A DNA stretch of 64,000 nucleotides. Source: Trametopsis cervina (Eukaryota; Basidiomycota; Agaricomycetes; Polyporales; Irpicaceae). Within the stretch, counting starts at the first letter, position 1; every line of letters starts with the position of its first letter. This document shows, piece by piece, positions 39,325 through 51,135 of this stretch. Location: NCBI GenBank assembly GCA_022385755.1, contig MU278363.1:250661-314660 (forward strand), written 5' to 3'. The notes below the pieces were generated by a model. The model was given only the letters and a program-made list of their open reading frames with translations, was not told where the DNA came from and did no database searches. A program made the position numbers and the translations under genes.

Positions 39325-41077
39325 TCATCGCTTTCGTCTTCTTCGCGAACCCTGACTATCTTCCTGCGACACCTCCGCCTTCCTCTTCTGCCCGCTCACG
39401 TTCGTGGCACTTTGTACATCATGCAGCTGCACATGTAGACCTTGCACAGCTTTCTCCACTGCCTGTCGACGTAGCTTTTCAGGCACCTTGAGCCAATACA
39501 ACTCTTCTCGCGTGCCTTCTACCAGTTCGATGGTGATTGATTTAGTCCCTGCAGCTGGTGGACTACCGCTGTCATCCAAGCCTTTGGATTGGGCGGTCGG
39601 ACTCGCTGTGAAATGTGCGACCAGTTGGGTCGCGTGCGCGGGAGTTGCAAGGCGGAGGTAGCACTAGAGCGTTTGCGTTAGATGACTGTCATTGGGAATA
39701 AGAGCAAGTGGACCTACAGTATCCATGCCCTTGTTGAAATCAACATAGTCGATACCATCATCGTCTTCCGTGAACGCTTGATGGAAGAGTTTTCGAAGCG
39801 TCGTCTTGTTGGTTTCTGTGTGTACATGGCGAATGTGGACCAGACACCCAGCTGGGAATGGTGCATACAGATCTAGCGGTGGCTTCTCCGCCTTGGTCTC
39901 AGGCGTTTTCTCGACCTGATCTTCCACTTCCACTTCACGCGTGATACCAGATGAGGTAGCTTCAATGGGAGGCTGGTCTCGCTCAGCCTCCGCAATCTCG
40001 TCGAGCAGCCTTTGTCGATGCTGTAGGTATTCCGCGTTCAGCTGATCCCAGCGGGCCTTCGAGATCATTCGAAGACCAAACTTGGCGGCATCATGCACTG
40101 CAGATGTACCTTCGTCCGCCATGACGCGCTGTCGTTTCCAGGGCCATCGTTGCAGAAGGTTCTCCAGAGTGTTCTGCTGGGACAGGATGATCAACGCGAA
40201 TCCTTTGCATTTCGGTATATCCCCTGGCTTGTCCAAGTGGTGTTTGGGCAGCGTTATAGACTGCATGAGAGGCTGAGATCCGGTATCCACCTCCGACAGC
40301 GCGTTTATGAAGCGGTAAATACCTGCAACGGAGCGATGTTGGACGGGGATGTTTTCCTGCAGAACGTTAGGACGCGGTATACGCTCAGCATCAACGGTGC
40401 ATACCACATATATGGTTTGCGCTTCCCACTCGTTCCGTGAGTAGTTCCTGGCCCTGCGCAAAGTCTCGCTCCAGTCCTTCAAGCGCACCTCATATGCGCC
40501 GACCGACTGCTCAGGTGCGTCATCCTTGCCATACCACGCTGCCCGCGACGGAGAAGACATCAGCAGGCGGAAGTCGAATATGTCTGCGGCATGTGCGCGT
40601 ACGGCCTTCACGAGAGTCGCCTCAGAGGGTGGTATTTGAAAGTGAGAAGACCTGGATGTCACGTATAGTAGCGGTAAAACTATGCAAACGCTGTTAAGCA
40701 GCAAACACATAATAAGAAAGGCTGTACTCACATCCGTCATCACTGTATTCAAGGTTTCTCCTCAGGTCGGGGTCTGCCCATAACGCATGTTCGGACATGG
40801 ACAGTCGCAGTAACGCGGTGTAATCCTCTTCAGAGAGCGCCACTACATTCCCCCCTTCCTTTCCTTTGCCTTTCCATCCAGGATTCCCCGCCTCTTTAGG
40901 TGCAGAGGATAATTGTGGGTGGAGACTTTGACCCGGTTCCGATGGTTTCAACTGAGACGATGTGGATTCATGTTGAGTCTTTGACGCGTTGTGTGCATCT
41001 CCTGCAGTAGATGTCGATGTAGCATCCTTCTTCGACTTGAGTGCCTTTGCGACTTTGCGAGGGACGAAAGGCAACAT
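39325..41077 (-). CDS. LARP7/Pof8-like La-related protein with C-terminal xRRM
   Basis: Four minus-strand exons: 40732-41077, 40405-40679, 39718-40356 and 39325-39663 (532 residues). A Ser/Lys-rich start precedes a La-module-like region (LRNLEYSDDGF then FDFRLLMSS) and an RRM-like strand QTIYVENIPVQHRS. The C-terminal third fits an extended RRM: GCLVHIRHVHTETNKTTLRK, DDGIDYVDFNKGMDTCYLR, then a last helix with REELYWLKVPEKLRRQ, comparable to the YW..kv helix of LARP7 and Pof8. The family binds RNA polymerase III or telomerase RNAs. Intron 2 (40357-40404) is 48 bp with no stop and would otherwise be translated. La-module assignment is less sure than the xRRM. Confidence 0.65.
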
Positions 41078-41246
41078 GGGTTATGACGTGACTGTGACGA
41101 TAGTCTACGATGGTCACGAAAGGTCACATCGTACTCTCCCGGCGAAGCTCTCTTCTGTTCATTGCTTTTGACCATCATCAACTGTAGCCGTCGCCGAATA
41201 CTCACGTATCCGCGATTGTATAGCTTCTTATCAAGCCTTCTTCAAC

Positions 41247-41494
41247 ATGGGTGGCCGTGTCGCTTCAGCACCGACTCACAAGAGGTAGGCTTATTACCAA
41301 GAGCGGACTGAACCAACGCATATGCAGTGTCTGGAATCCACATCAGACACAGCGCGGCGATGTGATGATCTGTGAGTCTTTCGAGCGCGGTGCTATGCTC
41401 TAATGACAACTTGCTAAGCATGCGAGCATATAGGAATACGTATCGGTGGGACCGAACACGCTTAAACTCCCCTGTTACTATGCTTGAGGAGTGA
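41247..41494 (+). CDS. Possible small protein, 49 residues, unknown function
   Basis: Proposed exons 41247-41284, 41328-41371 and 41427-41494 (introns 43 and 55 bp) join in phase to MGGRVASAPTHKSVWNPHQ.. ending SPVTMLEE. I do not recognise the family. Support is the splice signals, the natural-looking composition and the position 170 bp from the divergent LARP7-like gene. Two other acceptors for intron 2 (41418 and 41433) give different ends, so the C-terminus is unsure. The product is basic, with no cysteine and no membrane segment. Confidence 0.4.
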
Positions 41495-41746
41495 ATACTC
41501 GTACGTCTGCGACATGTCGCGAGATGCGTTCAATGAGAAGACCTGTTACGCGCGTGGCGAAGAAATGGTCAACCTGTTGTGGCTTGACCGATTGTACAGT
41601 TGGCGGGTAGCCTCACATGAACGATTGATAGTTACGGAGGTGCTGAGCGTACTGACAATATACCTCGACTGCCCTTACACACTCACCTGTCCACTGCTCT
41701 TCACATACAGACACGGCTGCTGGCGGCATTAGACTCTTCATCCTTC

Positions 41747-43040
41747 ATGACACTCTTCAACGCTACTGCCTTTATTCTCGACGACATAGACCCCAGAATC
41801 AGCTATTCAGCGGGGTGGCAGCATATTAACCCTTCACATGGGGAGTACCAATCGACAAGATCCAGTGCAAACATCGCGGGGTTGAATGCCTCGTTCTCAT
41901 TCATAGGTTTGTGCGCAATACCCCTCACATTTCCGTCTTGACTTACATTTGTCTTTGCACAGGTACAGGCGTAGAGGTATACGGATCGGTCGCTTCAATC
42001 GATTTTTTCGGGAGACCAGTATCGACATACGCCGTGGACGGCTTCGGCCCAAACACAACGTTCCAAGCTCCAATCATCCAACCTGGTTATGTCTCCTACA
42101 ACGTCCTTTTTTATCGCTCTCCCCCCTTGCCCGCAGGCCAGTCGCACACACTCCGAATCGTCAACATGAACGGGACTAGTCCGTCCAATTATGTGCTCGA
42201 TTATATCGTCTACACTCCTTCGACTAATAGTGGGATGCCGAACGCCGGCTTGATCTCAGCGTCACCCTCCACGCAATTGTCTCCTACATTGAGTTCGACC
42301 CCAATCTCAACAGACCCTACACAAACCGCATCCGAAGGCGACGCTTCTCATCACCACACTCCAGCTGCTGCTATAGCGGGCGGTGTGGTGGGCGGTATAA
42401 TGTTACTGGCCATTATCGTACTCGCGGCTGTGTTCTATCGACGGTGGATCCGCAGAAAGGCTCTCAAGGCGGATAAGATACCACTTTGTAAGTCAATCTA
42501 ATCTTTGCACCCTATGGAAACTCAACGCGTATCGTAGTTCCGCCGGACGTCGAAGAGATCACACCCTTCGATTCAGGGCCACATGTCTCCGCAGGCATTA
42601 CCTCGCCGCACGAGCATTCCAGTGCGAAGAAAGTCTACAATGCATCTGATCGCTCATATATGTCGCAGACAGCCATAGATGTGTCGGAAGTACCAAACAG
42701 CACAGAGCCTCCGACTAGCGCATCTCAGCCGGCTCACGTAGGGGGCGCCCCCTCTGCTGTGGTTGTCAGGATACCTCACGATACCAAACGAGCGCACTAT
42801 TACGCGTCAAATCCCACGCCCAGTACTTCGCAGCCGACCTCTACTGGTTCCACTGCTGCCACCACTCTCAACAAGAAGCCGGCAGGGGACGACGACCTTT
42901 CTCAATGGGAGTCCGTTAGTTCGATTGACCACGAACACACTGAGCCTCCGGTCCACCTTCATTCGGACTCTGGAGTGCGCCTTCCTTTTACGGTGTTGTC
43001 TTCTGCCTTAGACATTCCACCTGTGTATACAGCGGATTGA
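41747..43040 (+). CDS. Single-pass membrane protein A: galactose-binding-like ectodomain, C-terminal PPxY
   Basis: Three exons: 41747-41906, 41963-42487 and 42538-43040 (395 residues; introns 56 and 50 bp). Residues 1-150 form a beta-rich ectodomain of the type common in mushroom membrane proteins (RISYSAGWQHINPSHG, VEVYGSVASIDFFGRPVST, HTLRIVNMNGTSPSNYVLDY). A Ser/Thr/Pro stalk, one transmembrane helix near 190-212 beginning AAAIAGGVVGG, a basic stop-transfer YRRWIRRK and a cytosolic tail of about 180 residues follow. The tail ends HLHSDSGVRLP...DIPPVYTAD. No signal peptide is evident, so the helix may act as a reverse signal-anchor with the N-terminus outside. Function is unknown; PPVY could recruit WW domains such as those of Rsp5. 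Confidence 0.75.
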
Positions 43041-43691
43041 CTCCTGTGGAATGTGGGACGCTATCATTTTACTATCACTTGACTATCAATCATTCCTGTT
43101 ATTCAAAACCTTTTCGAGATGTACTCAAACTTGTGCCTATTGCTACTACAGATGTTGGGCGACTTTGCTTCCCTTAGCCATGGTGACGACCTCATTGCAT
43201 GATCGAGCTTTTACGATATTGTATGCGGAAGTGCTTACTGGGCTGCAACGACGAAAGGCCGCTGCTGAACTTTGCAGATAGGCTTCTACTTCAAGTTGAA
43301 ACAGTACCTCTACGACTCCATCCTACAGCAAGCACCCCTTCTGCGCGGATTTACCGGCGAACCTTAATTCCTGTAAGCTTCACAGCACAGAGCTCAGATG
43401 ATACTGATGTGATTATATTCCCTTCGTTAGGATATGTCATATAAAAGATTGATTTGTACATATGCCACCGCATTACTGAGACCAAGAATCAACTGACCTA
43501 CCCTCGAGACCTGCCCTGCAAACGACTGCGACGGCTGGGAAGGAACCTGATAAAACTTGCGTGGAAATCAAGGATCAAACGTTCAAATTGAGCTGACATA
43601 GGTGTAGCTGCCAGTCATGAGCACCGCCCCTCCCCCCAACTCACTCCTTCTATACGGACACAGCTGCTAGCGACCTTCAGCTCTCTCCTTC
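43041..43691. other. Spacer between membrane proteins A and B
   Basis: 651 bp. The first 200 bp match the 3' flank of gene B, and the last 50 bp match the leader of gene A. There is no further gene. Confidence 0.4.
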
Positions 43692-44814
43692 ATGACACTC
43701 TTCAACGCTACCGCTTTCATCCTCGACGACCCAGATATCAGAATCAGCTACTCACCGGGGTGGCAGCATATCAGCCCTTCGCATGGAGAGTACCAGTCGA
43801 CAAGATCTAGTGCGGACATCGCGGGGTTGAATGCCTCATTCTCATTCATAGGTTTGTGTGCAATACTCCTCATACCCTGTTCTTGACTTACAGTCATCTT
43901 GGTACAGGTACAGGCGTAGAGGTATACGGCTCGGTCGCTTCCTACGATTGGTTCGGCGTACCAGTATCGACATACACTGTGGACAACTTTGGCCCGAATA
44001 CAACATTCCGAGCTCCAATTGTTCAACCTGGTTCTGTCCGCTATAACGTCCTTTTTTATCGATCTCCTCCGTTGCCCGCAGGTCAGCGGCACACACTCCG
44101 AATCATCAACATGAATGGAACCAGTCCGTCCAGTTATGTGCTCGATTATATCGTCTACACTTCGACCGATAGTGGGACGCCGAACTCCAGTTTGATCTCA
44201 GCGCCGCCATCCACGCAACTGTCTCCTACGTCGAGTTCAACTTCAATCTCAACAGACCCTACGCAAACCGCATCAGGAGGCGAAGTACCTCGTCAACACA
44301 CCTCAGTCGCTGCTATAGCCGGTGGCGTTGTCGGCGGTTCATTACTACTGGCCATGACGATAGTCGCGGTTGTGTTCTATCGCCGGAGAGCCCCCAGAAA
44401 GGTCCTCCAGGTGGATAAGGTATCACTTTGTAAGCCATCCTAATCTTCGCATTTCATGGAAGCTCAAAACGTATCGTAGCCTCGTCGGACGACGAAGAAA
44501 TTACACCTTTTGAATCAACACCATATGTCTCCGCAGGCGTTACCTCGTCGCACGCACACTCTGGCAGGAATGTATCCCACAATACGCCTTATCGCCCGTA
44601 CACGTCAGACGCTGCGGTAGATGCGATGGAAGCACCAGGCATAGAGGCTCCAAGGAGCCCGATTCAGGCGGTTCACGCAGGGGGCGCCCCCTCTTCGAAT
44701 GACCACGAACACGCTGAACCTCGAGTTCGCCTCCATTCAGACTCCGGAGTGCGCCTTCCTCCTACTGTGTCGCCTTCTGTCTTAGATATTCCACCCGCGT
44801 ATACAGCTGATTGA
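43692..44814 (+). CDS. Single-pass membrane protein B, tail-shortened paralog of A
   Basis: Exons 43692-43851, 43908-44429 and 44480-44814 (338 residues). Exon 1 is 160 nt as in A, and the ectodomain is nearly the same (ISYSPGWQHISPSHGEYQS, VEVYGSVASYDWFGVPVST). The membrane helix starts VAAIAGGVVGGS and is followed by YRRRAPRK. Relative to A, about 50 residues are missing from the cytosolic tail between GGAPS and NDHEHAEPRV, but the end is kept: RLHSDSGVRLP...DIPPAYTAD. The gap lies within exon 3 and keeps frame, so the gene is intact. Function unknown. Confidence 0.75.
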
Positions 44815-45392
44815 TTCTGCTGCAATGTGGGACGCTTTTTTTTCTCTCGGGTTTCATATCTCTAATCATTCCTATCATCTTAATGTCCATGTATTCGAAC
44901 TTGCGCCGCCTTACGGGTACTATAGGTGTTGGTCAACTTTGCTTCCGTTAGCCATAGTGATAACCTCGTCGTTGCATGATCGGGCTTCCGCCTTATTAGA
45001 TGCGCAAGTGTTTACTGGAACGGATACGAAGGGTTTGAGTTTGTGCCGCTGCTGAACTTTGATAGGCTTCTGCATCAAGTCGATACTACCACGACTCTAT
45101 TCCATAGCGAGCACTCCCTCCGACCCACGTACGCGCATTTCCATCCTAACATACCGTAAGAGCTGCAAATTATACTCATTATCACTGCACTGCCACTTAG
45201 CGCGTCAAGTACTCAATGTCAATGGCGCTACCAGATTGCGCATTTGTTCAATGGGAACGTGATGGCAACAATCTACTGTAGTCTGGACATGTCGTACCTC
45301 TAAATCCATTGTATGACTCTCCCGTCCATCTCTCTGCATTGAGGGGGTGAAGACTCGCTCACAGCTACTGGGTACGACACGCTGGCATCCTC
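44815..45392. other. Spacer between membrane proteins B and C
   Basis: 578 bp. The part to about 45000 resembles the 3' flank of gene A. No other feature seen. Confidence 0.35.
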
Positions 45393-46879
45393 ATGTCCCT
45401 TTCCCCGATCACTCTCGACGATGCGGACCCCAGGATCAGCTACTCACCGGGCTGGCAGCATATCAACCCCTCGAATGGCGAATTCGACACGACGAGGTCG
45501 AGTGCAGACAAAGCAGGCTTGACCGCTTCACTCACTTTCACAGGTACGTGCTCCTTTGACCTGTTAGATGAGTCATCATACGATTTGCGTGTTCTTCCAG
45601 GTACCAACGTTCAGGTATATGGTTCCGTCGCGTCGATCGACGTGTTTGGGCGACCAGTGTCCACATATGCAATTGACGGTGGCCCGACCACAACATACCA
45701 AGCCCCGATCGTCGAGCCGGGTCTTGTCGTGTACCGTGTCCAGTTCTACCAATCTCCCACCTTGTCTCCAGGCCAACACACGCTGGTCATCACCAACATA
45801 AACGGAACCTCTCCTTCAAATTATGTGCTTGACTACATCATTTACACTCCTTCAAACGACGTTGCACAGCCCCCTCCAGTCGTCTCGAACAACGGTACTG
45901 TATCGGTCCCGTCGTCGTCACCAGTTACTCCGCCCACTTCAGCTTCGTTTTCCTCCTCGACACCAGCGAGCCTTCCAGGGAGTAGCAACGGGGCCTCGTC
46001 TCCCTCTGCCAGCTCTATATCGACACCTGGAGCCACACAGCTATCGCCGAGTGTTACTGCTTTGACCCAGGAGACAGCTGTGCAGACTGGTAGCTCATCC
46101 GCTTCGTTGCCCAATGCGCCTCTCGCTACCAACGCTCCTAGTGAGGTCGGCTCTCGCCTATCCCCACGTGCTGCTATCATTGGCGGCGTTGTTGGTGGTG
46201 CAGTAATACTACTTGCGATTATATATGCATTGATCAGGTTGTATCAATGGCGAGCCCGCAGAAGAGGTGCACAGGAAGAAAACAGGACCCCGCTATGTGA
46301 GTCAAACTCGTTTTATTCATCCGTACATGCGAGCGTGAGACTCATTCCCTTTGTGCAGTTCCGCCTGAGGTCGAGAACGTAACGCCGTTCAACTCATGGC
46401 CGAACACCCCTGCGGCTGCTACAGCGACCGGTATGCATCCGAGCCAGAAAGAGCTGAATAGCGCGTCTGGCTTTGGGTATGGTCCGAGGTCTGGGACACC
46501 CGTCAGTACGGGCTTCTCGAGCTCGCTGCAATCACCCGGCGCAGGACCTTCAGGTACAGCCCCACAAATGTCACAGATGGACTCTACTCCCGCAGTCGTA
46601 TCTGGAGTGGTGATGGTCGACCGCAAGCTGCCACCGCCACCACAACGCAACTTATCGAGCACTACCGACAGTTCGTCGGGTGTCGCCCATGCTGGTGGTA
46701 GTTTGGACGGAAGCCCGTCGGGGAGCAACGACCAACTCGTGCACGGCCCTTCTGCCGTTGACAGTGAAAATGGATACCCTGGGCCTCATATCCGGGTTCA
46801 TTCAGACTCTGGAATACGGCTTCCTGGGCTGGGTGGATCTCCTGTGGTGGACATACCCCCTGCTTATACTGCAGATTGA
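45393..46879 (+). CDS. Single-pass membrane protein C, same family
   Basis: Exons 45393-45543, 45601-46296 and 46359-46879 (455 residues). Intron 1 (45544-45600) is 57 bp with no in-frame stop, so an unspliced reading looks intact; splicing restores TFTGTNVQVYGSVASIDVFG, aligned with A and B. The stalk is longer and richer in Ser/Pro than in A or B. The helix starts AAIIGGVVGGAV, and a basic WRARRRG follows. The tail end is RVHSDSGIRLP...DIPPAYTAD. Less similar to A and B than they are to each other. Confidence 0.75.
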
Positions 46880-47294
46880 TTGGGCTATATCGGACACCTC
46901 TTTCTCTGCGCCTTGCTGCGATATATCTCGCTCGGACCTCGTTCGTTTTATCTAAAAGTATTGGTTTTATCGGTACATATGTACCATCTCATGATCTCTT
47001 GTAGTTTGGGGCCACTCTTGTTCAATACTATGCAATCGCATCTTCGGGGTTTCGTGTTGTATCTGATCATTCATGTCACTGATTCTATCAGCAACATTGT
47101 AATATATTAAATCGTGAATAGCTATTGAACAGGACTCCACTACCTAAGCAGGGAACACTGTACGGTCTCAACCTGATATGCCCGCACCGCGCGCACATGT
47201 ACATCTGTCGTTAATTTATTAAAGGTCTCCAGTAAACTCCAAATCATAATACACACCAGGACAACACGTATGCGCGTGGATCAGACAGCCATAA
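46880..47294. other. Spacer between convergent membrane proteins C and D
   Basis: 415 bp between two convergent stops. AT-rich, with no gene seen; it should hold both 3' ends. Confidence 0.35.
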
Positions 47295-48781
47295 CTAGTT
47301 TCGGGTATACGCAGGCGGCACGTCCACCACAGAAGGCGTCGTAAGAGGAAGCCTGATGCCAGAATCCTCGTGAAGCCGAACCTGCGAGCCATGATGCACT
47401 AGCACCGGAGGTCTGGATGGCGACAGAAGGGGCACCTCGCTCGTCGTCGACCCCCCGTATTCGCTCGCGGACGGAGACACTTGTCCGAGCCCGGTCGACG
47501 GCCCCTCAGCCAGGTCAAGGCGATGGCGCACTGTTCCTTTCCCAGAGTGAGCACGTCGCGCTGTGGGGGCGGCCGCCAAAGTGGGGGAGGTAGATCCCGT
47601 CTGGGTCATGTCCACGAGCGTGTGTGAGTTCGCATTGGACTGTCCGCCGCCGGGGGATTGCGGTGGGACATCTGTGGCTGTTGTACTCCTAAGCCCGTGC
47701 GGGATGTCGATGTCGACAGTGCTTCGGAGTGCCTTTTCACTTGGGATGACATAGGGTTCCGTTCCAGAGGTAGCGGGCCAGGAGCCGAAGGGTGCGACGC
47801 CGCTGGCTCCGGGAGGCGCTATGCAACCACAGTAAGAGTCCATACGAGATAACGAATGAGGGTGTTGAATACTCACGTGGTGGCACATATCCATCGTCTA
47901 CTGCACCGCGCGACCGTGATCTCCGCCGGTAGAACAGCAACCCAAGTAGTATCGCAGCTAACACAACAACACCGCCGATGACACCTCCTGCGATAGCACC
48001 CGCGGGCGACTTGTGCTGTGAAGTAGTCACGTCCGAAAGCGGGCTGTTTGAAGCTGAACCAGCTCCCGCACCCTGCGAAGTCGACGAGCCGGTCGTGAAG
48101 ATAGAGGGTTGCATAGACGGCAGACCGCTCACCGAAGACTGGGCGGGGTAGGATATAGACGGGTTGCCGGATGCTGAGCTGACAGATGTACCTGAGGACG
48201 ATGGCCCGGTCGTAGGAGGGGGTGTTTTGGGGTTGGTGGGGGATGTCGGGGGTAGCGGGGACGTCGGGGGATTACTCGGCGGAGGCTGCGCGACATCGTC
48301 CGACGGCGTGTAGACGATATAATCCAGCCAATACTCAGTGGGCTTTGTCCCGTTTGTGTTCGTGATAACGAGCGTGTGCTGTCCTGGGGATAAGGGTGGG
48401 GAACGATAGAACATAACGTGAAGCTCGACAAGGCCAGGATCGAGGACAGGTGCTTGGTACGTTGAGCTACGGCCTCCGTCTACTGAGTAGGTCGTTACTG
48501 GTCGACCGTACACATCGATCGAGCCAAGGGATCCATACACCTCTACGCCCGTACCTATGAATTGAAAAAGATTAAAAGAGTAAGTGACGGCCTCAGACTC
48601 AGAGGAGAAGTAAAGATATACCCGTGAAAGTGAACGAAGCGGTCTGCCCTGCGCTCGTCGCGCCAGACTTGGTCGAGTCGTACTCGGCAGACGAGGACGC
48701 GACATTCTCCCAGCCAGACGAGTACTGGACCCTTGGATCCTGGTCATCGACGATAAGTGCGGAACTGTTGAACTCAGACAT
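47295..48781 (-). CDS. Single-pass membrane protein D, inverted family member
   Basis: Minus-strand exons 48622-48781 (160 nt as in A and B), 47877-48554 and 47295-47818 (453 residues; introns 67 and 58 bp). Ectodomain: RVQYSSGWENVASSS, VEVYGSLGSIDVYGRPVTT, HTLVITNTNGTKPTEYWLDY. The stalk is Pro/Ser-rich, the helix starts GAIAGGVIGGVVV and is followed by YRRRSRSR. The tail ends RLHEDSGIRLP...DVPPAYTRN, preserving the PPxY motif. The frame is open upstream of the ATG at 48781, but the family start aligns there. Confidence 0.75.
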
Positions 48782-49959
48782 GGTGTTCCTGTGCAAGAGT
48801 CTCAGGGCCCGACGAATCTGGCGGTGAGCGACTAAGGGTCGAAGGGTCAAAGGGGAAGAAAAAAGTCAGGCCGACGTGGTCGTCAGGAAGAGACCAGAGA
48901 GAAAACATACAAACAATGGTACCTGCATAATTGCGCGCACTGTCCGTGGCTCCGACATCTGCCCCTGGTAAGTTTCAGAGAGCGCGCCACGCGCACGCAC
49001 TTGGCCCGCTCGCGTACGTCGCTGTCATTATGCGACAGATACCCGTCCGCCTCGCTGGTTCAAATCGGTCTCATGGCGGTGCACTACGGCAGCTAATTGC
49101 AGATAGACAGATGATCAGAAAATCTGCACGCCGCGAGGGCCCTGACCGCTGTCGCATCATTGCGTGCACCAATCAGACTAGGCCGGAGCAGTGATCGCTA
49201 TCTGTACGCGTCGTCCGTGAAAAGCGGTTCAAAACGAGGAGGTCCGACAGACTCACTGTGCACTGTATGTCGTGAGTGCGAGTTGACGAGGACGTCAGAA
49301 GGTCTACAAATTCGATGATAAACATTCCCTGCGCATGGATCCTCGATAATGAATAGTAAAATACATACCGGGCACTGTGTCGCAATCAAGTGGCTGGATG
49401 CACGCTGCAGTACCTGCAAAATGATCTGCAGCGGGATAATCAGCGATGTACTTTACAATGAGATGGTGATTGCAATCTCACCACCAGAGTCGCCGAGTCG
49501 CCCTTGGACGCCCATTAGCAGCTTTTCGAAACTCATCATCCCGGGGCGCTGGCAGCGCCATTGCGTATAGGCCGCACCAATGTCCCATCGCCATAGTTCG
49601 GACAATGCGGGCATACGCACTTGTACTCGAGGTTCATATCGATTGCAAGGATTAGGTGCGATACGCGTTGGCCGTGGTGGGACCGTGTACGCTGATGCTG
49701 AGTCATCAGTACCACATAAACAGCCTGCAGCACGTCAGGGGTACAGTACATGGACCGAAGCAGTGTATTTCTGGAACAGCAACAGACTGGAGATTGTTAA
49801 AAGGAAGTTCGTCTAACAAGCAAGAGGGACGTATTCCAAAATCATAGCGAAGACATATATAGATAGATGTAGATGCACGTCATCCCGGTCTGAAATCCTA
49901 CCAGTATCTCACTGCCGGCGTCGTGGGCAGCCACAAATAGCACCGTTGGCGGCACTTTA
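48782..49959. other. 1.2 kb intergenic region
   Basis: No supported gene. The segment from about 49736 to 49959 matches the 3' flank of the intact BTB gene (about 50935-51135). Confidence 0.4.
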
Positions 49960-50560
49960 TTAGGTCCTAAATGCCACTTTCCGACCAACTAGCGGCTTCC
50001 AGATCCGCTGACGACGTACTTCGAGGAGCTGGACGACGGCTTCCGAGCAGCTTGAGCACAGCTTGCGCGGGCTGGTAAGTGTGAGTTAGGTCAAGCAGGA
50101 TGGGGGAGTACCGGCCCAAACTTGCACAATTCGTCGGAAGAGTTGGAGATGAGAAGGCGCTCACGAGCTGGAACTCGAGCCACGAGAGCATAGATCCTTG
50201 ATGTGGAGCTTCAAGACGGTCGCGTTTATAAATCTGCTAAGACAAGATTACATAAATGAGAAAAGTGAAGGACGGCTGAGGGACGAACCTCGTTGCACCT
50301 TGGTAGAATGTATTGAGAAGCAAGCCTAGATATGTTGGTTCATCTTGAAGACGCACCAGTGGGTAGCTGTCGTGTGCTTCGGCATCTGGGGGTTGCGGTA
50401 GAGCAATAGAGTGTTGGAGATTTCGGAGTCCAGGGACTCCTCCACGATACACGCGAAACAGGATATTTCCGGTGAGGAGGACCACATTCCCGTCCTCAAA
50501 ATGACGTTCAGGATCATACTGCCATTACCGTCTTGCTTCCTTTCTTCTACGGGAGCCTGT
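49960..50560 (-). pseudogene. Decayed copy of the BTB gene
   Basis: This minus-strand copy matches the intact BTB gene at 51136-52168 but lacks most of it. The start region is partly deleted. Within the BTB core, small offsetting deletions give FRVYRGGVPGLRNLQHSIAL in place of the intact order. About 320 bp between HIKDL and MLSWLEF are gone, and a second gap removes the segment after LTHTY and shifts the frame. The C-terminal codons (up to GRKVAF) are still readable in another frame. No functional BTB fold is expected. Confidence 0.75.
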
Positions 50561-51135
50561 GTTTCTAGTACTGAGAATCAACACGGACGAAAGGGTACTC
50601 TCGATGGTACCGGGCGGCACGGTTGTACTTCTATCTGGCCATGGCTTCGTGTGTTTGTTATTACCGAGTGCGGCACTACCCTTGTACGTTGTTGTCTTGT
50701 ATCATGTGTCGGTTTGGGCGGACAACTTGACAAATACGACCTCGACAAACCTGCGATACTCAACAGAAGGGTTAGTAGAGCTGGTGCAATTACAACCTTG
50801 CTCGCGACACACCTGATGAACTATGCAGAGTGATAAGTACGAAGACAAGATGAGACTTACGAAAAAGATTCTATGCCTGGTCGCATAGCGGTCGAAAACG
50901 TACCTACAGAAGTAACGAGGCCACGTCAGAGGTACTGTATATGGACCTAAGGAATGTGTTTCTGGACAACAACGGGCTACAGATTGTTTTTAGAAAATGC
51001 TCATGTAATAAGCAATATCGACGTATTCCAAAATTATGGCGAAGAGAGATGGATAGATATAGATGCACGTCATGGGGGTATGGAATCTTAGCAGTGTCGT
51101 GGTTAGCCACGAATGGCACCGGATGCAGCGCTTAA
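50561..51135. other. Spacer between the two BTB copies
   Basis: 575 bp. Contains duplicated flank at both ends and unassigned sequence between (about 50580-50930). Confidence 0.35.

Larger units (their letters stand above)
41690..44990 (+). repeat. Tandem duplication: unit A (about 41690-43220) and unit B (about 43640-44990)
   Basis: The two units match through the 5' leader (ACAG or GGACACAGCTGCT-like sequence before CCTTCATGACACTCTTCAACGC), all three exons, both introns (56 and 50 bp in each) and the 3' flank (AATGTGGGACGCT and later CTTTGCTTCC.TTAGCCAT). Retained intron and flank similarity points to a fairly recent duplication. Ends are approximate. Confidence 0.7.
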
